A stretch of DNA of 33,238 bases, from contig CAMDLX010000019.1 in assembly GCA_945901935.1 (NCBI GenBank), forward strand, positions 1-33,238, written 5' to 3'. The translations under genes were made by a program, and so were the position numbers. Shown in pieces: positions 23,728 to 32,031 of the stretch. The notes beneath the pieces were generated by a model that was not told the origin of the DNA, did no database searches, and saw only the letters and a program-made list of their open reading frames with translations. Origin of the DNA: Bifidobacterium breve (GTDB lineage: Bacteria > Actinomycetota > Acidimicrobiia > Acidimicrobiales > Microtrichaceae). Every line of letters starts with the position of its first letter. The stretch's first letter is position 1.

Positions 23728-24867
23728 TTACTCCCCTAGCCCGGGTCCCATTGTCGACCAGACAGGGGTGACTTGGGAACGGAAATCTTCAAGCTTCCCA
23801 GCCAGAATTGCGGTGCGGATCTGATCCACAAAACCCAAAATCCAAGTCAGGTTATGAATGGTGCAGAGCGTGTGTGCAGTGCTCTCACCAAGGCAACTCA
23901 GGTGGCGGAGTAGGCCTCGGGGATAATTGACGCAGGTGGCGCAGGGGCAGTTTGGATCGACTGGATCCTCACTTCGAGCAAACTCGGCTCGCTTGATGTT
24001 GAGTCGCCCAGTGTTTGTCAGAAGCGTCCCGTGACGAGCAAGGCGGGTAGGCAGGACGCAGTCAAACATGTCCACCCCGAGCGAGACGGCTTCAAGAATC
24101 GAAAGCGGATCCCCTACGCCCATCAAGTAGCGCGGTTGGTCGACGGGCAGCTCCGCTAGTGCAGACTGCAACGCTGGCAACATTCGCTCTCTGGTCTCTC
24201 CAACAGACAGCCCGCCCACAGCGTAAGCATCGAAATCAAGCTCTACCGTTCGCTGCGCTGACTCCCGTCGCAACACGATGTTGTCTCCGCCTTGCACGAT
24301 GCCGAGCAATGCTTGGTCATGGGTACGGCGATGTGCGAGACGTGCGCGAGCAGCCCACGCAGCAGTGGTCTCTACGGCTTCGCGAAGCACTGACTCAGAC
24401 GAGGGAAGTGGCGCGCAGACATCAAGAACCATCTGCATATCAGCCCCGAGCAACTCTTGAGTCTTGACCGCCCCTTCTGGAGTGAGCATGTGACTCGTCC
24501 CGTCATAGGTGGACTTGAACCTTGCCCCCTCAGCGGTCACCTTGGGGGCAAGAGAAAACACCTGATACCCGCCAGAGTCGGTCAGCATATGCCCCGTGAA
24601 TCCGCTAAAGCGGTGCAATCCTCCAAGGGTGTCCACGGTCTCTGCCCCGGGTCTGAGCATGAGGTGATAGGTATTTGCGAGCAGAATCTCGGCCCGGCTG
24701 CCTTCAACCGTTTGCAGGCCAGCGAGTTCATGAGTGCTCAAGGACCGGATGGCACCCCGAGTACCTACGGGCATGAACACGGGAGTTGCAAACGATCCTC
24801 GAGCGGTGCTCACTACACCGGTTCGGGCCAGACCATCTGTGGCTGTGATCTCAAGCTTGAGCTTCAT
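23728..24867 (-). CDS. tgt: Queuine/preQ1 tRNA-ribosyltransferase Tgt
   Basis: 379 aa. It exchanges G34 of GUN anticodon tRNAs for preQ1. Asp97 is in LTDSGGYQVFSL, the nucleophile Asp269 is in MFDCVLPTRLARHG, and zinc ligands Cys307, Cys309, Cys312 (CPCATC) and His338 are intact. ATG 24867 is preferred because AAGG lies five bases before it; an in-frame GTG six bases upstream is the alternative. It overlaps the extended 3' end of queA by 17 bp. QueA acts right after Tgt in the same pathway. Confidence 0.96.
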   Translation of the reverse strand: MKLKLEITATDGLARTGVVSTARGSFATPVFMPVGTRGAIRSLSTHELAGLQTVEGSRAEILLANTYHLMLRPGAETVDTLGGLHRFSGFTGHMLTDSGGYQVFSLAPKVTAEGARFKSTYDGTSHMLTPEGAVKTQELLGADMQMVLDVCAPLPSSESVLREAVETTAAWAARARLAHRRTHDQALLGIVQGGDNIVLRRESAQRTVELDFDAYAVGGLSVGETRERMLPALQSALAELPVDQPRYLMGVGDPLSILEAVSLGVDMFDCVLPTRLARHGTLLTNTGRLNIKRAEFARSEDPVDPNCPCATCVNYPRGLLRHLSCLGESTAHTLCTIHNLTWILGFVDQIRTAILAGKLEDFRSQVTPVWSTMGPGLGE

Positions 24868-25942
24868 GGTCACCTTCTAGGCCCTGGCTTCGTTGCAGGA
24901 GCGATCCTCGTTGCAGAAGCGGTCCTCGTTGAAGAAGCATGGCGTCCCCGAATGACAGGAATCGGTAGTCACGTTGCAGAGCGGTGCTGTAGAGATCTCG
25001 CCACCTTGGACCGATAAAAGCCTGAATCATTGCGAGCAATGATGAGCGTGGCAGATGAAAGTTGGTCATCAAGACGTCCACCACCTCGAACTGAAAACCG
25101 GGGGTAATAAACAGTCGCGTTCTACCCTGAAGTTCAGAACTCGCAGCGGCTGATTCAAGGGCTCGAACAGTAGTTGTGCCTACTGCGATCACACGCCGAC
25201 CTGCGGCCTGAGCAGTCTTTACCTCGTTCCAGGTCTCGGCAGGTACCCGATACCACTCCGAATGAATCTGGTGGTCCTCAAGGTTCTCTGCAGTAACCGG
25301 GCGAAAGGTATCAAGGCCAACAACGAGTTCTACTGTGTTGATCTGCACACCCTTCTCTGTGATCTTCCCCAAAAGCTCGGCAGTGATGTGCAGGCCCGCC
25401 GTTGGCGCAGCAGCGGAAGCTGGACGATGCGAGAACACCGTTTGATAGCGCTCTTGATCGCTGAGTCGCTCATGGATATACGGAGGCAAAGGAGCCTCTC
25501 CCGAACGTTCGAGTTCTTGTAGCAAATCTCCCTGATGGATCGGACGGACTTTTCTTCGGCCCTGCCCAAGGTCTTCACCGATTTCAAATTTCAGGGATCC
25601 AAGGGCGGCTGCGACTTGTTCCCCAGCGCGCATCTTGCGAGATGGCCGACAGAGTGCCTCCCACCAACCTTCGTCTTCGTCTTCGAGTGGCTCCAGCAGA
25701 AGGACCTCTCCTGCACCTCCGCCGGTGCGAAGTACAGCCACCCTCGCTGGCAGAACCCTGGTCTCATTCAGAATGAGTAGATCGCTCGGCCGCAAAAAAT
25801 CAGCTAGATCCGCCACGACTGCATCTTGAGGCTGAGCCTCAGGGCCCAGATCGACTAGCAATTTTGCCGAGTCGCGGGGAGTAACTGGGGTTTGCGCAAT
25901 GGCGGCCTCGGGTAGGTCGTAGTTCAGGTCCTCGGTGCGCAT
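24851..25942 (-). CDS. queA: S-adenosylmethionine:tRNA ribosyltransferase-isomerase QueA
   Basis: 363 aa. It converts preQ1-tRNA to epoxyqueuosine-tRNA using the ribosyl part of SAM. Typical blocks are DYDLPEAAIAQTP-like (here NYDLPEAAIAQTPVTPRD), LLILNETRVLPAR, APTAGLHIT, VELVVGLDTFRPV, HSEWYRV and VLMTNFHLPRSSLLAM. The protein normally ends near FLSFGDAMLL. Here about 26 more residues follow, containing three L-L-Q-R repeats made by an 18-bp tandem duplication, and they run into tgt. It starts with ATG 25942, 19 bp after the acyl-CoA dehydrogenase stop. Confidence 0.96.
   Translation of the reverse strand: MRTEDLNYDLPEAAIAQTPVTPRDSAKLLVDLGPEAQPQDAVVADLADFLRPSDLLILNETRVLPARVAVLRTGGGAGEVLLLEPLEDEDEGWWEALCRPSRKMRAGEQVAAALGSLKFEIGEDLGQGRRKVRPIHQGDLLQELERSGEAPLPPYIHERLSDQERYQTVFSHRPASAAAPTAGLHITAELLGKITEKGVQINTVELVVGLDTFRPVTAENLEDHQIHSEWYRVPAETWNEVKTAQAAGRRVIAVGTTTVRALESAAASSELQGRTRLFITPGFQFEVVDVLMTNFHLPRSSLLAMIQAFIGPRWRDLYSTALQRDYRFLSFGDAMLLQRGPLLQRGSLLQRSQGLEGDHEAQA
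24889..24942 (-). repeat. 18-bp tandem repeat, three copies, at the queA 3' end
   Basis: Units at 24889-24906, 24907-24924 and 24925-24942 share TCGTTGCAGAAGCG-like sequence (plus strand). On the coding strand the first unit encodes A-M-L-L-Q-R, the conserved end of QueA, and the next two add L-L-Q-R-G-S and L-L-Q-R-S-Q. Confidence 0.88.
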
Positions 25943-25961
25943 ACGAGTAACAGTGGCCCGA

Positions 25962-27110
25962 TTAGAAGCCCATCGATTTACCGATGATCTCTTTCATAAT
26001 CTCGGTGGTTCCGCCGTAGATCGAGGTCACTCGAGCATCTGTGTAGGCACGACCTACTGCATACTCGTTCATGTAGCCGTAGCCCCCATGTAGCTGTACG
26101 CAGATGTCAGCCACCTTCTTTTGAAGTTCGGTGCACCACCATTTCGACATTGCGGCTTCCTCTGCAGTCAGCGTCCCCTCGTTCAACGCAAGCACGCTCT
26201 TATCGATGAAGCTCTCGGCGATGGTGATCTCGGTTTGCATCTCGGCAAGCTTGAATCGGCTGTTCTGAAAGCTGCCGATCTTTTGTCCGAATGCGGTGCG
26301 CTCGTTGCAGTACTCGGTAGTCCAATTCAGAATCGCCCGCGCATGTGCAACGCCGGCCATCGCTATCGAGAGCCGCTCCTGTGGCAGATTTTTGACGAGC
26401 AACTTGAACCCTTGGCCCTCATCGCCAATCCGGTTCTCTACGGGAACACGAACATCACTGAAGAACAACTCCGCCGTGTCCTGGGAGTGCATGCCGAGTT
26501 TGTCTAGGTTGCGGCCGCGAACAAATCCTTCCATGCCAGTCTCGACGACAATCAAAGACATGCCAGCGTGCCGCTGAGTTGGGTCGGTCTTGCAGGCAAC
26601 GATGACGAGATCCGACAAGATCCCGTTCGTGATGAAGGTTTTGGAACCGTTCAGGATGTAGGTGTCGCCATCTCGAAGTGCAGTGGTGCTCATCGATGCC
26701 AAATCGGATCCAATGCCCGGCTCTGTCATGGCCACTGCAGTAATCAGTTCACCCGAGGCAATCCCCGGTAGCCAGCGTGCCTGCTGCTCCTCATTGCAAT
26801 AATCCAAGAAATAGGGAAGGCACACATCGCTGTGAAGGGTCATCCCCAACCCTGCTGGGTACACATCAGCGGCACAGATTTCTTCGGCAATGATCAAGTT
26901 GTAGCGAAAGTCGTCGACCCCTGCGCCACCGAATTTCTCGGGAACGGACATTGCCAAGAACCCAGAGGCACCGGCCTTTGCAAAGACCTCACGGTCGATC
27001 ACTCCGGCGGCTTCCCACTCCTCACGATGGGGCACGAGTTCACGTTCCAAGAAGGTACGAAAAGCTTTGCGGAACATCTCGTGTTCTTCTTCGAATAGTG
27101 AACGCTCCAT
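25962..27110 (-). CDS. Acyl-CoA dehydrogenase, long-chain/isovaleryl-type active site
   Basis: 382 aa FAD flavoenzyme that oxidises acyl-CoA to 2-enoyl-CoA. The FAD/substrate blocks are intact: AMTEPGIGSDLASM, ILNGSKTFITNG, RTAFGQKIGSFQ, and CVQLHGGYGYMNEY. The usual medium-chain catalytic Glu (Y-E-G-T) is replaced by Gly (YGGT, 365-368), but LPQERLSIA supplies Glu245 at the helix-G position used as base in long-chain and isovaleryl dehydrogenases. So it is probably active on long-chain or branched acyl-CoAs; the exact substrate is unknown. AAGGAG lies seven bases before ATG 27110. It sits between ruvB and queA with no obvious link to either. Confidence 0.93.
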   Translation of the reverse strand: MERSLFEEEHEMFRKAFRTFLERELVPHREEWEAAGVIDREVFAKAGASGFLAMSVPEKFGGAGVDDFRYNLIIAEEICAADVYPAGLGMTLHSDVCLPYFLDYCNEEQQARWLPGIASGELITAVAMTEPGIGSDLASMSTTALRDGDTYILNGSKTFITNGILSDLVIVACKTDPTQRHAGMSLIVVETGMEGFVRGRNLDKLGMHSQDTAELFFSDVRVPVENRIGDEGQGFKLLVKNLPQERLSIAMAGVAHARAILNWTTEYCNERTAFGQKIGSFQNSRFKLAEMQTEITIAESFIDKSVLALNEGTLTAEEAAMSKWWCTELQKKVADICVQLHGGYGYMNEYAVGRAYTDARVTSIYGGTTEIMKEIIGKSMGF

Positions 27111-27249
27111 CGGGAAACTCCTTGAATTGGGTGGGGGTCAGTGGAAAATACCTAGGAAACAGAAATGTTCTATGAATAGCAAAGCACGAGATCAGGAAAA
27201 GAAGAAGCTGAGACTAGGAGCAAAACACAATTCACAGGTGTCCCCGCAC
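27111..27249 (-). promoter_or_regulatory. AT-rich spacer between ruvB and the acyl-CoA dehydrogenase gene
   Basis: 139 bp, more AT-rich than the surrounding genes, likely holding the promoter of the dehydrogenase/queA/tgt unit. Weak -10-like hexamers are present but I cannot choose one. No convincing terminator for ruvB is visible. Confidence 0.35.
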
Positions 27250-28386
27250 TTATTCAAAGAGGGAAAGGTCTGTTCCTTCTTGTGTCGCAGCCGGGGGGAC
27301 TAAGCCCAAATGTCTCCAAGCAGCCGTAGTGGCCATTCTGCCGCGAGGCGTTCGCAACATGAGTCCTTGTTGAATCAAGAACGGCTCGTAGACATCTTCA
27401 ACCGTCTCGGTGGGCTCAGACACTGCAATCGCCAATGTAGACAGCCCAATCGGTCCGCCCCCAAAGCGTTGACACAGAGCGGAGAGGATTGACCGGTCCA
27501 ATTTGTCTAGTCCGAGAGAATCGATACCAAAAATCTCTAGGCCTTGTTGGGCTGCAACTGCATTAATTCGGCCGTCTCCCTCGACCTCGGCCACGTCTCT
27601 GACGCGACGAAGTAGGCGATTCGCAATGCGAGGAGTTCCGCGGGAGCGCCGAGCAATCTCGACTGCACCTTCTGAGTCGATCTCGACTTCAAGAATCGCC
27701 GCGGCGCGCTGCACGATCGCTTGTAAGTCATGCGGCTCGTAGTAATCCAATCTGGCTACAAGGCCAAAGCGATCTCTGAGCGGACCGGTTATGAGCCCAG
27801 TTCGGGTGGTTGCACCAACTAGGCAGAAGTTAGGTAGATCAAGTCGAATGGAGCGGGCCGCTGGCCCCTTGCCAAGAACGATGTCGAGTTGGAAATCCTC
27901 CATTGCGGGATAGAGCACCTCCTCGATAGAGCGCGAGAGACGATGGATCTCGTCGATGAAGAGCACGTCTCCCTCTCCGAGTTTCGTCAGAATCGCAGCA
28001 AGGTCTCCGGGGCGTTCGAGCGCTGGCCCAGAAGTGACATGCAGCGTGACATCCATTTCTGCTGCCACGATGACCGAGAGCGAAGTCTTGCCAAGCCCAG
28101 GAGGACCTGCGAACAGAAAGTGATCAGGTGCCTGCCCGCGACGGCGAGCTGCTTCAAGAATGACTGAGAGTCGACGTTTGAGTTCTGTCTGGCCAACGAA
28201 CTCCGCAAGGGAGCGTGGCCGCAGCGATAGCACTGGATCAGAAGCATCATCGAACATATCGGAGCGAGTATCCGAGTTCGCATCCGTGGCTCCTAGTGTC
28301 TGGCTTCCTGGAGAGGCCACAGGGCTGCCTTCGAGTTCACGATCTTCCTCATCGGGAACAGGGTCGAGTAGTTCATCTCGGGCCAT
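27250..28386 (-). CDS. ruvB: Holliday junction branch migration helicase RuvB
   Basis: 378 aa AAA+ motor. Walker A is GPPGLGKTS (94-102), Walker B is FIDEIH (143-148), sensor 1 is GATTRTG, the arginine finger is in LRDRFG, and a winged-helix C-terminus follows ([15 protein letters not shown]). The first 45 residues are an acidic, low-complexity extension not found in E. coli RuvB. It starts 27 bp after ruvA in the ruvCAB operon. Confidence 0.98.
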   Translation of the reverse strand: MARDELLDPVPDEEDRELEGSPVASPGSQTLGATDANSDTRSDMFDDASDPVLSLRPRSLAEFVGQTELKRRLSVILEAARRRGQAPDHFLFAGPPGLGKTSLSVIVAAEMDVTLHVTSGPALERPGDLAAILTKLGEGDVLFIDEIHRLSRSIEEVLYPAMEDFQLDIVLGKGPAARSIRLDLPNFCLVGATTRTGLITGPLRDRFGLVARLDYYEPHDLQAIVQRAAAILEVEIDSEGAVEIARRSRGTPRIANRLLRRVRDVAEVEGDGRINAVAAQQGLEIFGIDSLGLDKLDRSILSALCQRFGGGPIGLSTLAIAVSEPTETVEDVYEPFLIQQGLMLRTPRGRMATTAAWRHLGLVPPAATQEGTDLSLFE

Positions 28387-28413
28387 CAGGCTGCCTTTGT
28401 CCTAGTCATGTTG

Positions 28414-29013
28414 TTAGGCCGCCGCTAGTCGCTGCAGCGCTTGCCGCAAGAGGTCAGAGGTATCGGTGGCCTCGGGCAACTCTGAGAGAACTCGGGCAAC
28501 CTCCTCGGGTCCGTATCCAAGGCCAAGCAGAGCATCTCGCACGTCTCCGCGAGCAGAGTTACCCGCAGAGCCAGAGTCAGCTCCAGCCGAGGTAGACGCA
28601 ACCCCCTCTGGCACCTTGAGTCGAGTCTTTAACTCAATAAGCAACCGTGCTGCAGTCTTCTTTCCTACCCCGGGCACCATACAGAGCCCATCGATGTCAT
28701 CTGTTGCGAGCACCTGTCGAAGACCAAGCGGAGAATGAACGGACAGGATTGCAAGGCCCATTGAGGGGCCAACGCCATGAGTCGAAATGAGAGTTTCAAA
28801 CACGCGTCGCTCGTCAAGCGAACCAAAGCCAAAGAGGGTCCCCGCGTCTTCGCGCTGATGGTGATGAATGAAGAGGAACACCTCGGAACCTACCGATCCG
28901 ATCTGATCGACCACAGCAGGGGTGACTTGGACTCGATACCCCAAGCCTGCAACTTCGATGAGCAGTTCGGCATCGGTACGATCCAACAGTTCTCCTCGCA
29001 GGGAGCCAATCAT
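28414..29013 (-). CDS. ruvA: Holliday junction DNA-binding protein RuvA
   Basis: 199 aa. Domain I OB fold (MIGSLRGELL ... VAGLGYRVQV), domain II with two helix-hairpin-helix motifs (ISTHGVGPSMGLAILS, MVPGVGKKTAARLLIEL) and domain III (VRDALLGLGYGPEEVARVL), joined by a Ser/Ala/Gly linker. It tetramerises on four-way junctions and recruits RuvB. Its ATG overlaps the ruvC stop (ATGA). Confidence 0.97.
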   Translation of the reverse strand: MIGSLRGELLDRTDAELLIEVAGLGYRVQVTPAVVDQIGSVGSEVFLFIHHHQREDAGTLFGFGSLDERRVFETLISTHGVGPSMGLAILSVHSPLGLRQVLATDDIDGLCMVPGVGKKTAARLLIELKTRLKVPEGVASTSAGADSGSAGNSARGDVRDALLGLGYGPEEVARVLSELPEATDTSDLLRQALQRLAAA

Positions 29014-29516
29014 GTGGACGTACCCCGGACTGAAGCGAACTGCACTCCAGCAGTAAAGGCCACATGCGTTAGCGCAATCGCAGCAGCATCAGCGGCGTCG
29101 GCAGGGCGAGGCGGTTCATCGAGTTTGAGTAGGACCTGCACCATCTGTTGCACCTGTTCTTTATCTGCGCCGCCGTAGCCAGCTACTGCGTCTTTGACCT
29201 GATTTGGCGAGTACTCCACAACGAGTATCCCCCTGCTCGCCGCTTCGGCCATCACGATTCCCGAGGCCTGAGCGACCGACATTGCAGTTCGCACATTGGT
29301 TTGAAACAACACGCGCTCTATGGCCACAGCCTCAGGAGAAAACTCATTCAGTAGTTGGCGAACATCGGCCCAAAGTTCAGCTAGGCGGACGGGAACTGCT
29401 AAAGCGGGGTCAGTACGAAGCACGCCAAGCGCTACGGCTTCGGTCTTGTGGCGAGATACCCGCAAAACGCAATAGCCGCAACGAGTCAAACCAGGGTCAA
29501 CTCCAAGAACGAACAC
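29010..29516 (-). CDS. ruvC: Holliday junction endonuclease RuvC
   Basis: 168 aa resolvase that cuts symmetrically across Holliday junctions. The acidic catalytic residues are Asp7 (GVDPGLTRCG), Glu67 (AIERVLFQTN), Asp140 and Asp143 (PADAADAAAIALTH). GTG 29516 gives the standard N-terminus MFVLGVDPG. There is no Shine-Dalgarno; TAAGAT lies seven bases upstream, and a perfect LexA box covers the start codon. That combination suggests a leaderless, SOS-controlled ruvCAB transcript. It lies 66 bp after the yebC gene. Confidence 0.97.
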   Translation of the reverse strand: MFVLGVDPGLTRCGYCVLRVSRHKTEAVALGVLRTDPALAVPVRLAELWADVRQLLNEFSPEAVAIERVLFQTNVRTAMSVAQASGIVMAEAASRGILVVEYSPNQVKDAVAGYGGADKEQVQQMVQVLLKLDEPPRPADAADAAAIALTHVAFTAGVQFASVRGTST

Positions 29517-29523
29517 AGGTTCG
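29510..29523. promoter_or_regulatory. LexA box overlapping the ruvC start codon
   Basis: CGAACACAGGTTCG (plus strand; CGAACCTGTGTTCG on the coding strand) is a perfect GAAC-N4-GTTC palindrome. The GTG start codon of ruvC (29514-29516) lies inside it. Confidence 0.85.
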
Positions 29524-29529
29524 ATCTTA
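29524..29529 (-). promoter_or_regulatory. Candidate ruvC -10 element (leaderless)
   Basis: TAAGAT on the minus strand, separated by seven bases from GTG 29516. Transcription would begin at or beside the start codon, with LexA covering the start site. No clear -35 is seen. Confidence 0.5.
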
Positions 29530-29582
29530 GTATCAGCTGAGTTCTCACCGTGTGACCCCGAACTCAGCGGCGCCCTGAACCG

Positions 29583-30332
29583 CTATTGCGCAAGCTGTTC
29601 GAGCAGGGCATCGGGGATGTCGAAGTTTGCGTAGACATCCTGCACATCATCGTTCTCTTCTAGTGCATCTATGAGTTTGAGAACGGACCTCACAGCAGCG
29701 ATGTCGTCGAGTTCAACCATTGATGTGGGAATCATCGTGAGGTCCGAGGAGTCAACCGTGACCCCTTCTTTTTCGAGGGCCGTGCGAAGGATCGATGTCA
29801 GAGTTGCCTCGCAAGTAACCGCCCAGAACTCACCGTCACGGGCCACATCGTCAGCTCCGGCATCAAGCGCTGCCATCATGATCTCGTCCTCGTCCATGGT
29901 TCCATCGACATGGATGATTCCCTTGCGCTCGAACTGCCAAGCAACGGCACCGGGTTCTGCAATAGATCCACCGAGTTTAGAAAAGGTGGAACGCATTTCT
30001 GGGCCCGTACGATTGCGATTGTCAGTGAGGGTCTCGACAAAAACAGCAACTCCGTGACCGGCGTAGCCCTCGTAGTTCACTTCCTCGTAGATAACCCCTT
30101 CGAGTTCACCCGTGCCCCGCTTGATAGCCCGCTCAATCGTGTCGATCGGAACAGAGGCGTCTCTGGCTTTTTGGAACATGGTCCGCAAGTTCGGATTCAT
30201 GTCTGGGTCTCCACCGCCATTCTTTGCAGCCACTTCGACCTGACGAATCAACTTGGCAAAGAGCTTGCCTCGCTTGACGTCAGCTGCCCCTTTTTTGTGT
30301 TTGATTGTTGCCCATTTGGAGTGGCCGGACAT
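29583..30332 (-). CDS. YebC/TACO1-family protein
   Basis: 249 aa. The N-terminus MSGHSKWATIKHKKGAAD is the family signature, followed by FAKLIRQVEVAAKNGG, NPNLR, and GYAGHGVAVFVETLTDNRNRT. Members act as transcriptional regulators or, as shown for several, help ribosomes translate polyproline stretches. Gene order yebC-ruvC is widely conserved, including in E. coli and actinobacteria. ATG 30332 has AGGGG six bases upstream. Which of the two roles applies here cannot be told from sequence. Confidence 0.95.
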   Translation of the reverse strand: MSGHSKWATIKHKKGAADVKRGKLFAKLIRQVEVAAKNGGGDPDMNPNLRTMFQKARDASVPIDTIERAIKRGTGELEGVIYEEVNYEGYAGHGVAVFVETLTDNRNRTGPEMRSTFSKLGGSIAEPGAVAWQFERKGIIHVDGTMDEDEIMMAALDAGADDVARDGEFWAVTCEATLTSILRTALEKEGVTVDSSDLTMIPTSMVELDDIAAVRSVLKLIDALEENDDVQDVYANFDIPDALLEQLAQ

Positions 30333-30410
30333 GTAGTTCCCCTTTGGTGTTAGCTACGAGTTGAGGTGCTGCTGTGGGTGTCGCTGTTCGTTGTAGTGCT
30401 TGGTTCGCTG

Positions 30411-30468
30411 TACTGGATTTCTGGATGTCTGGATTCGCTCGGTGCCGAAATTTGCTCGGTGTAGAAAT
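30411..30468 (-). repeat. Short direct repeats in the pdxT-yebC spacer
   Basis: Three 8-bp units (TACTGGAT, TTCTGGAT, GTCTGGAT at 30411-30434, plus strand) are followed by two imperfect 17-bp units with TGCTCGGTG/CGCTCGGTG cores (30435-30451, 30452-30468). They lie in a 143-bp spacer that on the coding strand is C/A-rich and probably unstructured. No promoter stands out. Confidence 0.7.
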
Positions 30469-30475
30469 TGGGTGG

Positions 30476-31042
30476 CTACATCGCCAGAAACAGTTGATGG
30501 ATACGCAAGTCGTCAACGAGTTCTGGATGAAAGATGGACACCATGATTGCACCAGAACGAACGAGCGCGGGTCGAGAGTCAATTGTGGCCAAAACCGTGA
30601 CTGACTCTCCCACCCTTTCTATAACGGGTGCGCGAATGCAGACAGCGTGGAAAGGCAGTTCTCCCAGAATCGGAATCTCCACCTCTTGTTCAAAGGAGTC
30701 CACTTGTCGGCCAAACCCATTACGGCGAGTTGAGATGTCAATGGCCCCCAAGCAACGTTGATCTGCACGGCCATCTTGAATCTCGGCCGAGAGCAGGATT
30801 GCGCCTGCGCAGGTGCCGAGGACAGCCTTCCCAGACTGGGCGAATTCAGTAAGCGGTTCGATCAGTTCAAACCGCTCAGCAAGCATCGAAACCGTAGTTG
30901 ACTCTCCACCAGGCACCACCAGTCGATCAAGGCCCTCAAGATCAGCCGGGATTCGAACCTGGACCACTCGTTCGCCAAGCGACTCGAGTCGGCTCTGATG
31001 CAGAGCAAACGCTCCCTGTAGAGCTAAGACGCCTGTGGTCAC
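30476..31042 (-). CDS. pdxT: Pyridoxal 5'-phosphate synthase glutaminase subunit PdxT
   Basis: 188 aa, class I glutaminase that feeds ammonia to PdxS. The catalytic triad is Cys78 (GTCAGAI), His172 and Glu174 (FHPEL). PGGESTT (45-50) and [10 protein letters not shown] are family signatures. GTG 31042 overlaps the pdxS stop (GTGA), consistent with equimolar synthesis of the PdxS-PdxT dodecamer complex. Confidence 0.97.
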   Translation of the reverse strand: MTTGVLALQGAFALHQSRLESLGERVVQVRIPADLEGLDRLVVPGGESTTVSMLAERFELIEPLTEFAQSGKAVLGTCAGAILLSAEIQDGRADQRCLGAIDISTRRNGFGRQVDSFEQEVEIPILGELPFHAVCIRAPVIERVGESVTVLATIDSRPALVRSGAIMVSIFHPELVDDLRIHQLFLAM

Positions 31043-31944
31043 CAGCCGCGGTCGGCAAGTTTGATATCAAGATCATCCATGCCGATTCCGGTCATCGGAG
31101 CGCCGAGATTACGACTGACCTTGGCCAGGATGTGCGCATCCATGTAGTTCGTGGTTGCCTCGACAATTGCCTTTGCTCGTGGCGCAGGATCATCTGACTT
31201 GAAGATCCCCGAACCAACAAACACAGCCTGAGCACCAAGTTGCATGGCGAGCGCCGCATCGGCAGGCGTTGCAATTCCCCCAGCACAAAACAGCGGCACG
31301 GGAAGCTTGCCTGTTTCGGCAATCTCCTGAACAAGCCCAAGCGGTGCACGCAGTTGCTTGGCCCAGTCAAACAGTTCAGCCGAATCAGCCAGTGTCAACG
31401 CACGAATGTCTCCGTTGATGGAGCGGAGGTGCCGCACAGCTTCAACGATATTGCCTGTGCCTGCTTCGCCTTTAGATCGAATCAAGCAAGCACCCTCGGA
31501 GATCCGGCGAAGGGCTTCACCCAAGTTTGTTGCACCGCAGACAAAGGGAACCGTGAACTTCCACTTGTCGATGTGGTGAGCCTCATCAGCAGGGGTGAGC
31601 ACCTCTGATTCGTCGATGTAATCAACCCCGAGTGCTTCAAGAATCTGTGCTTCAACAAAGTGGCCGATCCGGGCTTTCGCCATGACGGGAATCGTTACTG
31701 CAGCTTGGATTCCTTGGATCATTTCGGGGTCACTCATGCGGGCGACTCCACCGTCAACGCGAATATCGGCAGGAACCCGCTCAAGTGCCATGACGGCACA
31801 CGCACCGGCATCCTCTGCAATCCGAGCTTGCTCAGGATTGACTACATCCATAATGACTCCACCACAGAACATCTCGGCGAGTCCACGCTTGACGAGTTGG
31901 GAGCCGGTTGATTGCATGGTGGGTTCAGAGGACGTAGAAGACAT
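31039..31944 (-). CDS. pdxS: Pyridoxal 5'-phosphate synthase lyase subunit PdxS
   Basis: 301 aa TIM-barrel synthase that builds PLP from ribose 5-phosphate, glyceraldehyde 3-phosphate and ammonia. Asp33 (IMDVVN) and the Schiff-base Lys90 ([10 protein letters not shown]) match the B. subtilis Asp24/Lys81 pair, and [17 protein letters not shown] is the phosphate-binding region. ATG 31944 is chosen because TAGACT lies six bases upstream, which would place the leaderless start at that A. An in-frame ATG six bases earlier (31950) is the alternative. Confidence 0.96.
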   Translation of the reverse strand: MSSTSSEPTMQSTGSQLVKRGLAEMFCGGVIMDVVNPEQARIAEDAGACAVMALERVPADIRVDGGVARMSDPEMIQGIQAAVTIPVMAKARIGHFVEAQILEALGVDYIDESEVLTPADEAHHIDKWKFTVPFVCGATNLGEALRRISEGACLIRSKGEAGTGNIVEAVRHLRSINGDIRALTLADSAELFDWAKQLRAPLGLVQEIAETGKLPVPLFCAGGIATPADAALAMQLGAQAVFVGSGIFKSDDPAPRAKAIVEATTNYMDAHILAKVSRNLGAPMTGIGMDDLDIKLADRGW

Positions 31945-31950
31945 TCTCAT

Positions 31951-31956
31951 AGTCTA
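31951..31956 (-). promoter_or_regulatory. Candidate pdxS -10 element (leaderless)
   Basis: TAGACT on the minus strand. It is immediately followed by the ATG at 31950 and lies six bases before ATG 31944. No Shine-Dalgarno precedes either start codon. Confidence 0.45.
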
Positions 31957-32007
31957 CTTACGCGAGGCACCCAGATTGGGACCGGGGTATCGGTGAACTC
32001 TGCCACT

Positions 32008-32020
32008 GCCTCATCGAGGC
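32008..32020 (-). other. Small hairpin after the DUF3048 gene
   Basis: GCCTC-ATC-GAGGC, a 5-bp stem with a 3-nt loop, 12 bases past the stop codon. No T-run follows, so terminator activity is doubtful. Confidence 0.3.
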
Positions 32021-32031
32021 CGAGGGAAGGC

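Noticed and set aside
30411-30468. Repeats before yebC as a CRISPR array
   Set aside because: Units are 8 and 17 bp, directly adjacent or nearly so, with no unique spacers and no cas genes.
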